Origin: Actinomycetota bacterium
Lineage (GTDB): Bacteria > Actinomycetota > Acidimicrobiia > Acidimicrobiales > MedAcidi-G1
Assembly: GCA_018673475.1 (NCBI GenBank)
Contig: JABHCN010000006.1
Location: 1-64,000, forward strand
Reading direction: 5' to 3'
DNA length: 64,000 nt
The position numbers and the translations under genes are program-made. The notes beneath the pieces are model-generated. The model worked only from the letters and a program-made list of their open reading frames with translations, was not told the origin of the DNA and did not search any database. This document shows, in pieces, positions 54,485 to 63,366 of this stretch (its first letter is position 1; every line of letters starts with the position of its first letter).

Positions 54485-55309
54485 GTGCCTGAGTTGCCCG
54501 AGGTGGAGACGGTGAGGCGTCAGTTGGAGCCCCTCATCGTGGGAACCCGCATAACCGGCTGCCGTGCCCACCCTTCTCCACGGTTCCGCGACGCCTCCCT
54601 GGCCACGGGTCACAGGATTCACCAGATCAATCGGCGCGGAAAGTACCTGCTGGTCGGCCTGCACATGTCTGCGGCAGCCGATCCCGTTCCCACGCAGGAA
54701 CTGGTGATCCACCTTGGGATGACCGGAGGGGTCAGCGTCGGCGACTCCCCTCCCGATGACCCCTACCTGCGTGCGTGCTGGTCCCTGGGCGACGGCAGGT
54801 ACATGGCATTCCGGGACATTCGGCGGTTCGGCCGACTTGCTGTTGTCGCGGCCGGCGAGTACTCCCTTCTTCCAACCCTGCATCGGCTGGGGCCTGAACC
54901 GTTTGACCCCTCGCTGGACGGTGTCGCATTCCACTCGGCGCTCAGTGCCAGCCGACGCCATGTGAAGACGAACCTCCTGTCGCAACGCCCGATCGCAGGG
55001 GTGGGCAACATCTACGCCGATGAGGCCCTGTGGAGGGCCCGCATCAACCCGGCGGCGCGCAGGGTTGGCCGCGAGAGGGCCGCGGTTCTGCTTGATTCGA
55101 TCAGGGCCGTGCTGGGCGAGGCGCTCGCCAACAACGGCACGACCCTGCGGGACTACCGGACTCCCGATGGCGAATCGGGTCGCAACCAGGAGCGTCTGGA
55201 CTGCTACGGGCGGGGTGGCCAGCCGTGCAGGGCCTGTGGGGCAGCGCTGGCGACACGCCAGCTGGACCAGCGGACCACGACATGGTGTCGCTCCTGTCAG
55301 GCCAGATGA
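54485..55309 (+). CDS. mutM: Formamidopyrimidine-DNA glycosylase Fpg/MutM
   Basis: A 274-residue repair glycosylase/AP lyase for oxidised purines. The GTG start produces the N-terminal PELPEVE, where the processed Pro is the catalytic nucleophile. RGKYLLVGLH carries the conserved Lys; the FGRL/FRD block and HVKTNLLSQRPIAGVGNIYADEALWRA follow. The C-terminal zinc finger is CRACGAAL...WCRSCQ. An in-frame upstream extension is discarded. The DUF3048 gene follows after 26 bases. Confidence 0.94.
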   Translation: MPELPEVETVRRQLEPLIVGTRITGCRAHPSPRFRDASLATGHRIHQINRRGKYLLVGLHMSAAADPVPTQELVIHLGMTGGVSVGDSPPDDPYLRACWSLGDGRYMAFRDIRRFGRLAVVAAGEYSLLPTLHRLGPEPFDPSLDGVAFHSALSASRRHVKTNLLSQRPIAGVGNIYADEALWRARINPAARRVGRERAAVLLDSIRAVLGEALANNGTTLRDYRTPDGESGRNQERLDCYGRGGQPCRACGAALATRQLDQRTTTWCRSCQAR

Positions 55310-55335
55310 GACAGGCGGGGTGAGGCGGGCCGGGC

Positions 55336-56967
55336 GTGAACTCCCTCCCGGGTGCACCTACCGACCACCGGGCACAACCTACGCTCCAGCCCGTGCGTCG
55401 TTCCCGTTTCCTGACCCTGTTGCCTGCTGCCCTGGCCATCACCGCTGTCACAGCCGGAATCGTTGCTGCAGGGCCGTATGACAGCGAGGTCGCAGCCAGC
55501 CTCGAGCAGATTGACACCCACCACGAGGCGATCGCCGCAAGCCATGACCAGATCGCCGCCCTCCAGGAGGAGTTGCTGGTCATTGACGACCGCATCGCCG
55601 CCGCCGAGGCTGTCCTGGCCGCAGGTGACGACGCTCTGCTGCTGCTACCTGTGCAGATGGAGTTGTTGGCCGATGAGTTCGTCGACATCGTCTTTTCCCG
55701 CAATGAGCCGGCGACCCTGCGCCACAAGATGGCGATCGATTCGTACGTCCGCAACAACGACCGCCTGAACGCTGTGCTCAACCAGTCGTCCCAGATGACC
55801 CAGCAGGCCCTCGAGGATGCCCGCAACCGCCTGCTCTACGACTCCGTGATCGAACTGGCGCTCAGCCGACTCGAGGTGGTCGACGCCAGGCTCCGTCTGG
55901 CCGCCGACAAGATCGATGGCATGAGGGGCACGATCAGCGAGGCCGAGGATCGCCAGAGGGAGTCGGTCGACAGGCTCGAGGCCGAGCGGGCGGAGATCCC
56001 GCTCGTCGAGGCCCGCATCGTCGAGGTCCGCAGCCAGATCACCGAGTTCGAGGCACAGATCAAGGGCATCGAGGAGGAGATCGTGCGTCTCGAGAAGATG
56101 TCCATCACCACGAAGTGGACAGGGCTGCAGGGAACCGACGTGGGCCGTCCGGTTCTGGCGGTGAAGATCGACAACGTGACACGGGCCCACCCTCAGTCAG
56201 GCATCAACCAGGCCGACGTCGTGTACGAGGAACTTGTCGAGGCAGGCATCAGTCGCCTGATAGCGGTGTTCCAGTCGACCGACGCTCCTGTCGTCGGGCC
56301 GGTGCGATCAGCCAGAACGTCTGACCCGCCACTGTTGACGGGTTATGACCGGCCGCTGTTCGCCTACTCGGGCGCCAACCGCGGCACCCAGGAGGCGGTC
56401 GATGCCTCGCCACTGGTAGACGTCGGCCACGACTCTGCACCCTCCCACTTCTGGAGGTCAACTGACCGCCGGGCACCGCACAACCTGTTCACCTCCACCG
56501 CCGGGCTCTGGGGGTTGCACCCCGAGCGCACCTCGGTACCACCTGAGCCGTTCTCGTTCAGGTTCGAGGGTGAGGCCCTCCACGATGTCGCTGAACCTGC
56601 GGCCGGGGTGTTCATCGATTTTGGCCGCACCGAGGTCGACTACGAGTGGAACGGCTCCGGGTGGCAGCGAACCCACAACGGTGAGCCCCACGTTGACGAC
56701 CAGGGTCTCCGGGTGGCTCCACCGAACATGGTTGTCATGTTCACCGAATACGGAACCAGTTCCGCCGATTCCAGATCTCCTGAGGCGATCACGAGCGGAT
56801 CCGGACAGGCCTGGGTGTTTACCAGCGGTCAGATCATCCGCGGCGAGTGGAGGCGGACCGACTCCGATCTGCCTGCCAGGCTGACCGTTGGAGGCGAACC
56901 GATCCGCCTCACACCGGGGCGGACATGGGTGGCCCTGGCTCCGCCCAGTTCGGCAACCTGGCGCTGA
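55336..56967 (+). CDS. DUF3048-domain envelope protein with long coiled coil
   Basis: A 543-residue protein from GTG 55336. A hydrophobic segment (about residues 24-46) can serve as signal or anchor. Residues about 50-255 form a long coiled coil of Glu/Ala/Arg heptads (ASLEQIDTHHEAIAASHDQI; DRLEAERAEIPLVEARIVEV). The DUF3048 domain (YerB-like) covers about residues 275-540, with VGRPVLAVKIDNVTRAHPQSG, ADVVYEELVEAGISR, PVRSARTSDPPLL and a C-terminal LTPGRTWVALAP. Function of DUF3048 is unknown. It is convergent with the MetAP gene 6 bases away. Confidence 0.83.
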   Translation: MNSLPGAPTDHRAQPTLQPVRRSRFLTLLPAALAITAVTAGIVAAGPYDSEVAASLEQIDTHHEAIAASHDQIAALQEELLVIDDRIAAAEAVLAAGDDALLLLPVQMELLADEFVDIVFSRNEPATLRHKMAIDSYVRNNDRLNAVLNQSSQMTQQALEDARNRLLYDSVIELALSRLEVVDARLRLAADKIDGMRGTISEAEDRQRESVDRLEAERAEIPLVEARIVEVRSQITEFEAQIKGIEEEIVRLEKMSITTKWTGLQGTDVGRPVLAVKIDNVTRAHPQSGINQADVVYEELVEAGISRLIAVFQSTDAPVVGPVRSARTSDPPLLTGYDRPLFAYSGANRGTQEAVDASPLVDVGHDSAPSHFWRSTDRRAPHNLFTSTAGLWGLHPERTSVPPEPFSFRFEGEALHDVAEPAAGVFIDFGRTEVDYEWNGSGWQRTHNGEPHVDDQGLRVAPPNMVVMFTEYGTSSADSRSPEAITSGSGQAWVFTSGQIIRGEWRRTDSDLPARLTVGGEPIRLTPGRTWVALAPPSSATWR

Positions 56968-56973
56968 TCCTCC

Positions 56974-57915
56974 TCAGGCGAACGCCTGGATAACCAGCGC
57001 TTCGGCGGGGACCGTGCCGTCGTCTAGAACCGTGAGCAGTTCGACTCCGTCGTCGACCACGAGGATCGTGTGCTCGAACTGGGCTGTCCTGCGGCCGTCA
57101 AGGGTCACTGCGGTCCAGTCGTCGTCCCAGAGGGCGCACGCCGGATCGCCCAGAGTGAGCATCGGCTCGACCGTGAACGTCATTCCGGTCTCCATGAGGG
57201 TCCGGGCCCGCGGGTCGTGGTAGTGGGGAATCTGGAGCCCGCTGTGGAACTCTGTGCCGATGCCGTGTCCTATGAACTCGCGCACCACCCCGAGGCCGTG
57301 CTTGCGGGCGCAGCGCTCTATCGCCCGCCCGATCGAGTTGACGGGTCGGTCCGGCAGGACGGTTGCGATCCCCTCGTTCATGGCCACGTAGGTCTGCTCG
57401 ATGAGGCGTCTGTCGTTGGGATCGATCTCACCTACCGGAAACGTGACCGAGGTGTCGCCGTGTACGCCGTCCAGGTAGATGGTGACGTCGATGTTGACAA
57501 TGTCACCATCGACAAGTGGTCGACTGTCGGGGATTCCGTGGCAGATGACCTCGTTCACCGACGTACACACCGACTTCGGGTAGCCGCGGTAGTTGAGTGG
57601 GCTCGGGTAGCCGCCCCTTGCAATGGTCGCCTCGTGCACCACCTCGTCAAGCCGATCGGTGGTGACACCTGGAGTCACGTGGGGTGCAACCTCGAAGAGG
57701 ATCTCGGCTGCTGCCCTTCCGGCACGCCGCATCCGCCCGATCTCCTCGCCGGTTCGAACATCGGACGATGATGCAGAGCCCGGGTCTCCGGTGAGCGCGT
57801 AGGGCGGCAGGGCTGTTCCGGGTGGAACTGTCCGGGTGGGGCTGAGAAGGCCCGGTCGAATCGGGGGCTCAGAACGTGGAGCTGGAGCTGGGGATCGGAT
57901 CTTTCGCTTCGCCAC
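56974..57915 (-). CDS. map: Methionine aminopeptidase type I, MapB-like with N-terminal linker
   Basis: A 313-residue enzyme removing N-terminal Met. The metal-binding set is in order: His in SVNEVICHGIPD, Asp in VNIDVTIYLDGVHGDTS, His in GHGIGTEFHSG, Glu in FTVEPML and QFEHTI. The first 40 residues are a Pro/Ser/Arg linker (PAPAPRSEPPIRPGLLSP) like the N-terminal extension of mycobacterial MapB/MetAP1c. GTG start at 57915. Downstream, the MaoC gene is on the same strand with a 66-base gap. Confidence 0.92.
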   Translation of the reverse strand: MAKRKIRSPAPAPRSEPPIRPGLLSPTRTVPPGTALPPYALTGDPGSASSSDVRTGEEIGRMRRAGRAAAEILFEVAPHVTPGVTTDRLDEVVHEATIARGGYPSPLNYRGYPKSVCTSVNEVICHGIPDSRPLVDGDIVNIDVTIYLDGVHGDTSVTFPVGEIDPNDRRLIEQTYVAMNEGIATVLPDRPVNSIGRAIERCARKHGLGVVREFIGHGIGTEFHSGLQIPHYHDPRARTLMETGMTFTVEPMLTLGDPACALWDDDWTAVTLDGRRTAQFEHTILVVDDGVELLTVLDDGTVPAEALVIQAFA

Positions 57916-57981
57916 CCGGAGAGGCTACCGGCACCCCGGCAGGGCGAACTCAGGTGCGGTAGCCAGCGGCCCCTGTGCTGT

Positions 57982-58455
57982 TCAGCGCATGAACCTGCTG
58001 ACGCTCTCCACGACACAGACGGGTCGGTCGCTGCCCTCGACCTCGATGGTGATCTTCATCACGGTCTGGTACCCGCCTGCCACCTCCGTGACCTCGAGGA
58101 TCTCGGCACCGGCCCTCACCATTGAACCAACCAGGAGAGGAGCCGGAAAGCGAACCTTGTTCGTGCCGTAGTTGATGCCCATCGAGATCCCCTTCACCTG
58201 GATCAACTCGGGCATGAACATGACGGTCAGCGAGAGCGTCAGGTAGCCGTGGGCGATGGTGGCGCCGAACGGACCGGCCGCCGCACGCTCGGCATCCAGG
58301 TGGATCCACTGGTGGTCTCCGGTGGCATCTGCGAACAGGTCTACCCGTTCCTGGTCGATTGTCACCCACTCGCTGTAGCCAAGGTGGGCGCCGACCGCAC
58401 CTGGAAGCTCGTCGGGGCTCTCGAAAACTGTTGTCACCTGAACGCTCCTGGTCAT
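57982..58455 (-). CDS. MaoC-like hydratase family protein
   Basis: A 157-residue single hotdog hydratase. The hydratase-2 motif is DLFADATGDHQWIHLDAERAA, with catalytic Asp and His in the D-x4-H spacing, followed by GPFGATIAHGYLTLSL. It would hydrate 2-enoyl-CoA to (R)-3-hydroxyacyl-CoA. ATG 58455 is preferred; an in-frame GTG five codons upstream (58470) is an alternative. It is divergent from the CDF gene. Confidence 0.88.
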   Translation of the reverse strand: MTRSVQVTTVFESPDELPGAVGAHLGYSEWVTIDQERVDLFADATGDHQWIHLDAERAAAGPFGATIAHGYLTLSLTVMFMPELIQVKGISMGINYGTNKVRFPAPLLVGSMVRAGAEILEVTEVAGGYQTVMKITIEVEGSDRPVCVVESVSRFMR

Positions 58456-58559
58456 CGGTGCCGGAATCACCGGCAGGTCACTGCGACACTACGCTGCGAG
58501 CGGTCCCACCGACGTGTCGGACCGACCCGTCCAACACCCCTACCCGACAGGAGCCCAGG

Positions 58560-59486
58560 ATGGCCACGGTTGGCTCAAAGGCGGTACTTACCGCCCTGTT
58601 GGCCAACGTCGGCATCTCGGTCGCCAAGTTCGCCGGGTTCCTGATTACCCGCTCCACCTCGATGCTGGCCGAGAGCATCCACTCGGCCACCGATTCAACA
58701 AACCAGTTGCTGCTCCTGCTCGGTGCCCGGCGGGCCCGACGACCTCCGAGCCCGACACACCCCTTCGGATACGGGCGCGAACGCTACTTCTGGTCGTTTG
58801 TCGTGGCCCTGGTGCTGTTCTCGGCGGGGGCCGCCTTCGCCGTGTATCAGGGCATCGCCAAGGTTCGCAGTCCCCATGACCTCGACAACATCGGCTGGGC
58901 CATCGGCATTCTCGTTGCGGGAATCGTCCTCGAGACCTGGTCTCTCCGCACGGCAGTTCTAGAGGCCCGACCCTTGCGCGGGAACACCTCGTGGAGTCGC
59001 TTCATCGTGACCTCAAAGCAGCCTGAACTGCCGGTCGTTCTGCTCGAGGATGCCGGCGCCCTGGCGGGTCTCGTCATTGCGCTGGGAGCCCTGGGGATGG
59101 CTGAGGCAACCGGCGACCCCCGCTGGGACGGAGCTGGAACCCTTGCAATCGGCGTTCTTCTTGCCATCATCGCAGTTGTCCTTGCACGCGAGATGCAGAG
59201 CCTCCTGATCGGCGAGGCAGCCGACCCCGATGACCAGTCGGCAATCGAGACGGCCATCGCGTCGGTTGCGGCCGTCGACCGCCTCATCCACCTCCGCACC
59301 CAGCACCTGGGCCCCGACCAGATACTCGTGGGCGCCAAGGTGGCCTTCGATCAGGGCCTCGACACAGTCGCCATCGCCGCAGCCATCGACTCCGTCGAGG
59401 AGGAAATCAGGCGGGTGGTTCCCGATGCCAACCCGATCTACGTGGAACCGGATCTTGATCGGGGCTCTGACCCTCCGAGTTCATGA
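58560..59486 (+). CDS. Cation diffusion facilitator family transporter
   Basis: A 308-residue cation diffusion facilitator with about six transmembrane spans (first near residues 10-28, last near 195-215) and a C-terminal cytoplasmic domain. The metal-site motif in helix 2 is SIHSATDSTN (H and D); the helix 5 counterpart reads VLLEDAGALAG, with Glu-Asp where many zinc exporters have HxxxD. This resembles the SLC30A9/ZnT9 or FieF-like group and leaves the metal uncertain. The start ATG 58560 has AGGAG upstream. Convergent with the VIT-family gene, which ends one base later. Confidence 0.87.
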   Translation: MATVGSKAVLTALLANVGISVAKFAGFLITRSTSMLAESIHSATDSTNQLLLLLGARRARRPPSPTHPFGYGRERYFWSFVVALVLFSAGAAFAVYQGIAKVRSPHDLDNIGWAIGILVAGIVLETWSLRTAVLEARPLRGNTSWSRFIVTSKQPELPVVLLEDAGALAGLVIALGALGMAEATGDPRWDGAGTLAIGVLLAIIAVVLAREMQSLLIGEAADPDDQSAIETAIASVAAVDRLIHLRTQHLGPDQILVGAKVAFDQGLDTVAIAAAIDSVEEEIRRVVPDANPIYVEPDLDRGSDPPSS

Positions 59487-59487
59487 C

Positions 59488-60192
59488 TCAGGTAACCGAG
59501 GCTCCGAGCAGGCCACCGATCAGGTAGGTGGCCGAACAGGCACCGGCGGCAACGAACACCTGACGGGCCACGGTTCGCACAATCGAACGTTCGGTGAGCC
59601 GCGCCAGCAGGCCACCCACGATTGCCGCCGCAGCCACCCCGAGGATCGCCGACGCCCACACGGCCGTTGTACCACCACCCACCAACCAGGGAACCAACGG
59701 CACAAAGGCCCCGAGGGCGAACGCCAGAAAACTCGAGAATGCCGCCTGCATGGGGCTGCCGAGGTTGTGAGGATCCACGCCGAGCTCCTCGCGGGCGTGA
59801 ACCTCGAGGGCCACCTCCGGATCAGACATCAGGTCCCGGGCGACGCGCTCGGCGTGCTCGATATCGAGGCCGCGCTCAACGTAGAGGGCGGTCAGTTCAG
59901 CGGTCTCGAGCTCGGGGTCCTCGGCGATGGACGCCCGTTCGATCGCCAGCTCACGCTCAACCAGCTCAGCCTGGGCCTTGAGGGAGATGTACTCGCCTGC
60001 GGCCATCGACACGGCCCCTGCCAGGAGGCCAGACACCCCGGCGACGCGAACAAACGCAGGATCGGTGCTGGCGCCGGCGATTCCGAGGATCAACGCCACG
60101 TTGGAGACGAGGCCGTCGCTGACGCCGAACACGGCCGCACGGGCCGCACCGCCCTGAACGTCGCGATGTCGGTGAACCTCAGGTTTCTCCAT
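59488..60192 (-). CDS. VIT/CCC1-family iron or manganese transporter
   Basis: A 234-residue membrane protein. The N-terminal helices carry FGVSDGLVSNVALILGIAG and GAVSMAAGEYISLKAQ, the VIT1 metal-entry motifs. A cytoplasmic acidic segment with many Glu (ELTALYVERGLDIEHAERV) lies between helices 2 and 3, as in VIT1. Two or three C-terminal helices follow. Probably exports or sequesters Fe(II)/Mn(II). ATG 60192 is chosen, 60222 is possible. It is convergent with the CDF transporter, suggesting a metal homeostasis pair, but they are on opposite strands. Confidence 0.85.
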   Translation of the reverse strand: MEKPEVHRHRDVQGGAARAAVFGVSDGLVSNVALILGIAGASTDPAFVRVAGVSGLLAGAVSMAAGEYISLKAQAELVERELAIERASIAEDPELETAELTALYVERGLDIEHAERVARDLMSDPEVALEVHAREELGVDPHNLGSPMQAAFSSFLAFALGAFVPLVPWLVGGGTTAVWASAILGVAAAAIVGGLLARLTERSIVRTVARQVFVAAGACSATYLIGGLLGASVT

Positions 60193-60336
60193 TGGCCCGA
60201 ACCTAGCGGGAGCCACATCCATGCGGCCGGGTTCTGACCCACCACCCCTGGCGGCCAGGGGGCCCTACGCTCGCCCGGCGTTTGACAAGGTGCTAGGAAA
60301 TGCGGCTATGACGCACTGCTTGGAGGACACGGCCCG

Positions 60337-62379
60337 GTGCTGAACGATCCACTACTGCAACCCCTCAGGGTCGGCGGGGTCACTGTGCGCAACCGGGTGT
60401 TCTCGAGCAGCCACGCTCCCGGTTATACGGTCGATGGCCTGGCCTCTGACCGTTACCGCCTCTACCACGAGGAGAAGGCCCGTGGCGGAATCGGCCTCAC
60501 GATGATCGGCGGTTCCACAAACGTGGCACCTGACTCGCCGTCGGTCTGGGGGCAGCTCTACGCCGGCGATGACCGGGTCATCCCCGGCCTCACCGAGTTG
60601 GCCAATGGGGTGCACTCGCACGGCGCCGCCGTGATGTGTCAGATCACCCACATGGGGCGCCGAACCGTCTGGGACGATGGCGACTGGCTCCCGACCATCT
60701 CCCCCTCGAGGGTCCGCGAACCGATGCACCGGAGCTTTCCGAAGGTCATGGAGGACTCCGACATCCGCCGTGTCGTCAGGTCCTTTGGCGATGCGGCCGG
60801 CAGGGTCAAGGCGGCGGGGCTCGACGGGCTGGAGGTGATCGCAACAGGCCATCTGGTCGACCAGTTCTGGAGTCCTGCGGTGAACCTCAGAACCGATCGC
60901 TATGGGGGGTCCATCGACAACAGGATGCGGTTCAGCATGGAGGTGTTCGAGGCCGTCAGGTCGGCTGTCGGGGACGGGTTCACCGTCGGTGTACGAATGA
61001 CGGGCGACGAGGACCTCAAGGGCGGCCTGACGGCGTCCGACTGTTCGGAGATCGCACGGCGCCTGGCCCTGACGGGCCTGATCGACTTCGTGAACGTGAT
61101 CGGCGGCAACCTGATCACGCACCCGGGCCTGGCCGGAGCCATTCCACCGATCGGGACCCCGCTGGCAGAGCAGCTGCCCGTGGCCGCCGCCATCAAGGAG
61201 ACGCTCGATCTCCCGGTGTTCCATGCCGGGCGCATACCCGACGTGGCCACCGCCAGGCACGTGATCGCCGAGGGAATCGTCGACATGGTGGGCATGACCC
61301 GCGCCCACATCGCCGACCCGCACATTGTCGCCAAGGTGGAACGTGGAGAGGAGGACCGGATCAGGACCTGCGTCGGTGCCTCGTACTGCATCAACCGCCT
61401 CTACCTGGCCCAGGAGGCCCTCTGCGTACAGAACCCGGCAACCGGAAGGGAGGCCACGATCCCCCACCTGACGGTTCCCTCGACCGGACCCGGCGAATCG
61501 GTCGTGGTCGTGGGGGGCGGGCCCGCAGGCCTCGAGGCTGCCCGGGTCTGTGCCGAGCGGGGACACGCAGTGACGCTCTTTGAGGCGCAGTCCGAGACCG
61601 GCGGGCAGGTTCGCCTGGCTGCCCGTGCATCTGACCGCACCCGGGACATGGTCGGAATCGTGGACTGGCTGAATCGGGAGGTCGCCGAAGCCGGTGTAGA
61701 TGTCAGGCTGAACAGCCCGGTAGCCGCCGCCGAGGTCCTGGACTGCGGTCCCGACGTGGTGATCGTGGCCACCGGTGGATGGCCGGACACTGATGTGCTG
61801 TCGCCCGGTGCAGCCGGAGGCGACCTTCTGGTCAGTGTCGCCGAGGTGGTCGGCGGACACGTTGCGGTCGGACCGAGGACCCTGGTGTTCGACGACCACG
61901 GAAACCTCCAGGCTCTTTCGTGTGTCGAGTACCTGTTGGACCGTGACGCCGAGGTGCAGCTCGTAACCCCTGATCGCGCTGTCGGGCACGAGCTTGATGG
62001 AACACTCCATCCCGCCTACCTGGAGCGCTTCCACGCTGACGGGGTCGAGATGGTTCCCGACCACCGACTTGTCGGGGCGTCCCGTTCAGACGGCCGCCTC
62101 GAGGCTGTTTTGCGCAACGTCTACACCGGCAGCGAACAAACCTCGATCGTGGACCAGATTGTGGTGGAGCACGGTGTCGTGCCGATCGACGACCTGTTCC
62201 TGGAGTTGCGGGACCGGTCGGCCAACGGCGGGGAGCTGGACGTGGACGCCTACATTTCGGGCCGACCCCAGCCCCGACCCGATGGTGGCTTCCGCCTGTT
62301 CCGGATTGGTGACGCCGTGGCAGGCCGCGACATCCACACTGCCATCTACGACGCCCGTCGCCTCTGCCAGGTTCTCTGA
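60337..62379 (+). CDS. Old-yellow-enzyme/2,4-dienoyl-CoA reductase-like flavoprotein with a three-Cys cluster motif
   Basis: A 680-residue three-domain enzyme: an FMN TIM barrel (about 1-350, with DQFWSPAVNLRTDRYGGSIDN), an Fe-S linker, and an FAD/NAD(P)H domain (about 380-670, with VVVVGGGPAGLEAARVCAERG). FadH/TMADH proteins use a C-x2-C-x3-C-x11-C cluster, but here the linker reads CVGASYC...C: C345, C351 and C363, with Ala348 where the second Cys would be. That matches another known branch (N-methylproline demethylase-like) and suggests a different substrate than dienoyl-CoA. GTG start. Confidence 0.85.
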   Translation: MLNDPLLQPLRVGGVTVRNRVFSSSHAPGYTVDGLASDRYRLYHEEKARGGIGLTMIGGSTNVAPDSPSVWGQLYAGDDRVIPGLTELANGVHSHGAAVMCQITHMGRRTVWDDGDWLPTISPSRVREPMHRSFPKVMEDSDIRRVVRSFGDAAGRVKAAGLDGLEVIATGHLVDQFWSPAVNLRTDRYGGSIDNRMRFSMEVFEAVRSAVGDGFTVGVRMTGDEDLKGGLTASDCSEIARRLALTGLIDFVNVIGGNLITHPGLAGAIPPIGTPLAEQLPVAAAIKETLDLPVFHAGRIPDVATARHVIAEGIVDMVGMTRAHIADPHIVAKVERGEEDRIRTCVGASYCINRLYLAQEALCVQNPATGREATIPHLTVPSTGPGESVVVVGGGPAGLEAARVCAERGHAVTLFEAQSETGGQVRLAARASDRTRDMVGIVDWLNREVAEAGVDVRLNSPVAAAEVLDCGPDVVIVATGGWPDTDVLSPGAAGGDLLVSVAEVVGGHVAVGPRTLVFDDHGNLQALSCVEYLLDRDAEVQLVTPDRAVGHELDGTLHPAYLERFHADGVEMVPDHRLVGASRSDGRLEAVLRNVYTGSEQTSIVDQIVVEHGVVPIDDLFLELRDRSANGGELDVDAYISGRPQPRPDGGFRLFRIGDAVAGRDIHTAIYDARRLCQVL

Positions 62380-62390
62380 GACTCCAGCGG

Positions 62391-63281
62391 TCAGGTGTCG
62401 GTGCGGCTGGTCAGCCAGACGCCCCCGAGCAGGACCACACCGCCGGCCACCTGCCATGGGGACAGGGTCTCACCCAGCACGAACACACCGAGCAGGGCGG
62501 CGACCACCGTCACCAGGTAGGTGACGATCGACATGCGCACAGCCCCGACCCTGCCTATGAGGGTTGCAGCCGCGAGGAAGGCGAGGCCGGTTCCACCGAC
62601 CCCGACAGCAACATTCGAGGCGACAGCCCCCCACGCCCATGTGGATGACAAGAAACCGAGGACTCCAAGCGGCATGGTCGCGACCGTTGCCACCGCCAGG
62701 ACACGTGACAGCACCGCAGGTGACCCGTAGCGCCGCTGCAGCGGGCCGGCTATGTGGGCCGCCACCCCGTAGGAGGTGACCGCCGCCACGACCAGGGCCA
62801 CGCCCAGGGCGTTGGTGCCACCGGTCGTCGCCGTGGGAAGGCCAACCAGGAGGATCCCTACCAGTCCCACCAGAACGCCTGCAATCTGGGCCCTGCCCGT
62901 GCGTACCTTGAAGAACGCCGCACCGGCGACAACGGTCATGACCGGCATGGCGCTGTTGAGCATCCCGGCGAGCGACGAGTCGATCCACTGCTGGGCCAGG
63001 GGGAACATTGTCAGGGGAAACGCCATCCACGTGATGCCGAGCAGCAGCAGTCGACCCCGGTCAGACGGGTCGATCGGCCGGCGCGCGGACGGAAAGGCAT
63101 ATACGGCGAACAGTCCCAACGCGGGCCGCAGAAACGTCACGAGGCCCGGGTGTTCAACCTCGAGGGCTACATCCATGAAGAGAAACGATGCCCCCCAGAT
63201 GCCCGCAGCCGCGACCAGCAGCAGCCAGTCCACCGAGGCGAAGGGGCGGCCCTCAGCGGGCAGGACGGTCTGGTGGTTCAC
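62391..63281 (-). CDS. EamA/DMT-family transporter
   Basis: A 296-residue drug/metabolite exporter with ten predicted hydrophobic helices arranged as two EamA repeats (about residues 15-140 and 155-292). Family features include the GASFLFMDVALE segment at helix 1 and the LLGVFVLGETLSPWQVAGGVVLLGGV end at helix 10. Substrate unknown. It is convergent with the flavoprotein, 11 bases from its stop, and divergent from the lipase lipoprotein gene. Confidence 0.88.
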   Translation of the reverse strand: MNHQTVLPAEGRPFASVDWLLLVAAAGIWGASFLFMDVALEVEHPGLVTFLRPALGLFAVYAFPSARRPIDPSDRGRLLLLGITWMAFPLTMFPLAQQWIDSSLAGMLNSAMPVMTVVAGAAFFKVRTGRAQIAGVLVGLVGILLVGLPTATTGGTNALGVALVVAAVTSYGVAAHIAGPLQRRYGSPAVLSRVLAVATVATMPLGVLGFLSSTWAWGAVASNVAVGVGGTGLAFLAAATLIGRVGAVRMSIVTYLVTVVAALLGVFVLGETLSPWQVAGGVVLLGGVWLTSRTDT

Positions 63282-63366
63282 GGCGGCACGCTACCGGCCC
63301 CCCTGTGGGTGACAGGCCACCGGGTGGGCCAGACTGTCACCTGGATCCACCCCGGAAGGCGCTCGC

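Noticed and set aside
60352-62064. 570-codon open frame on the minus strand opposite the flavoprotein
   Set aside because: It is a shadow of the GC-rich codon pattern: the + strand has a complete, recognisable three-domain enzyme, while this frame gives a low-complexity translation without any domain.
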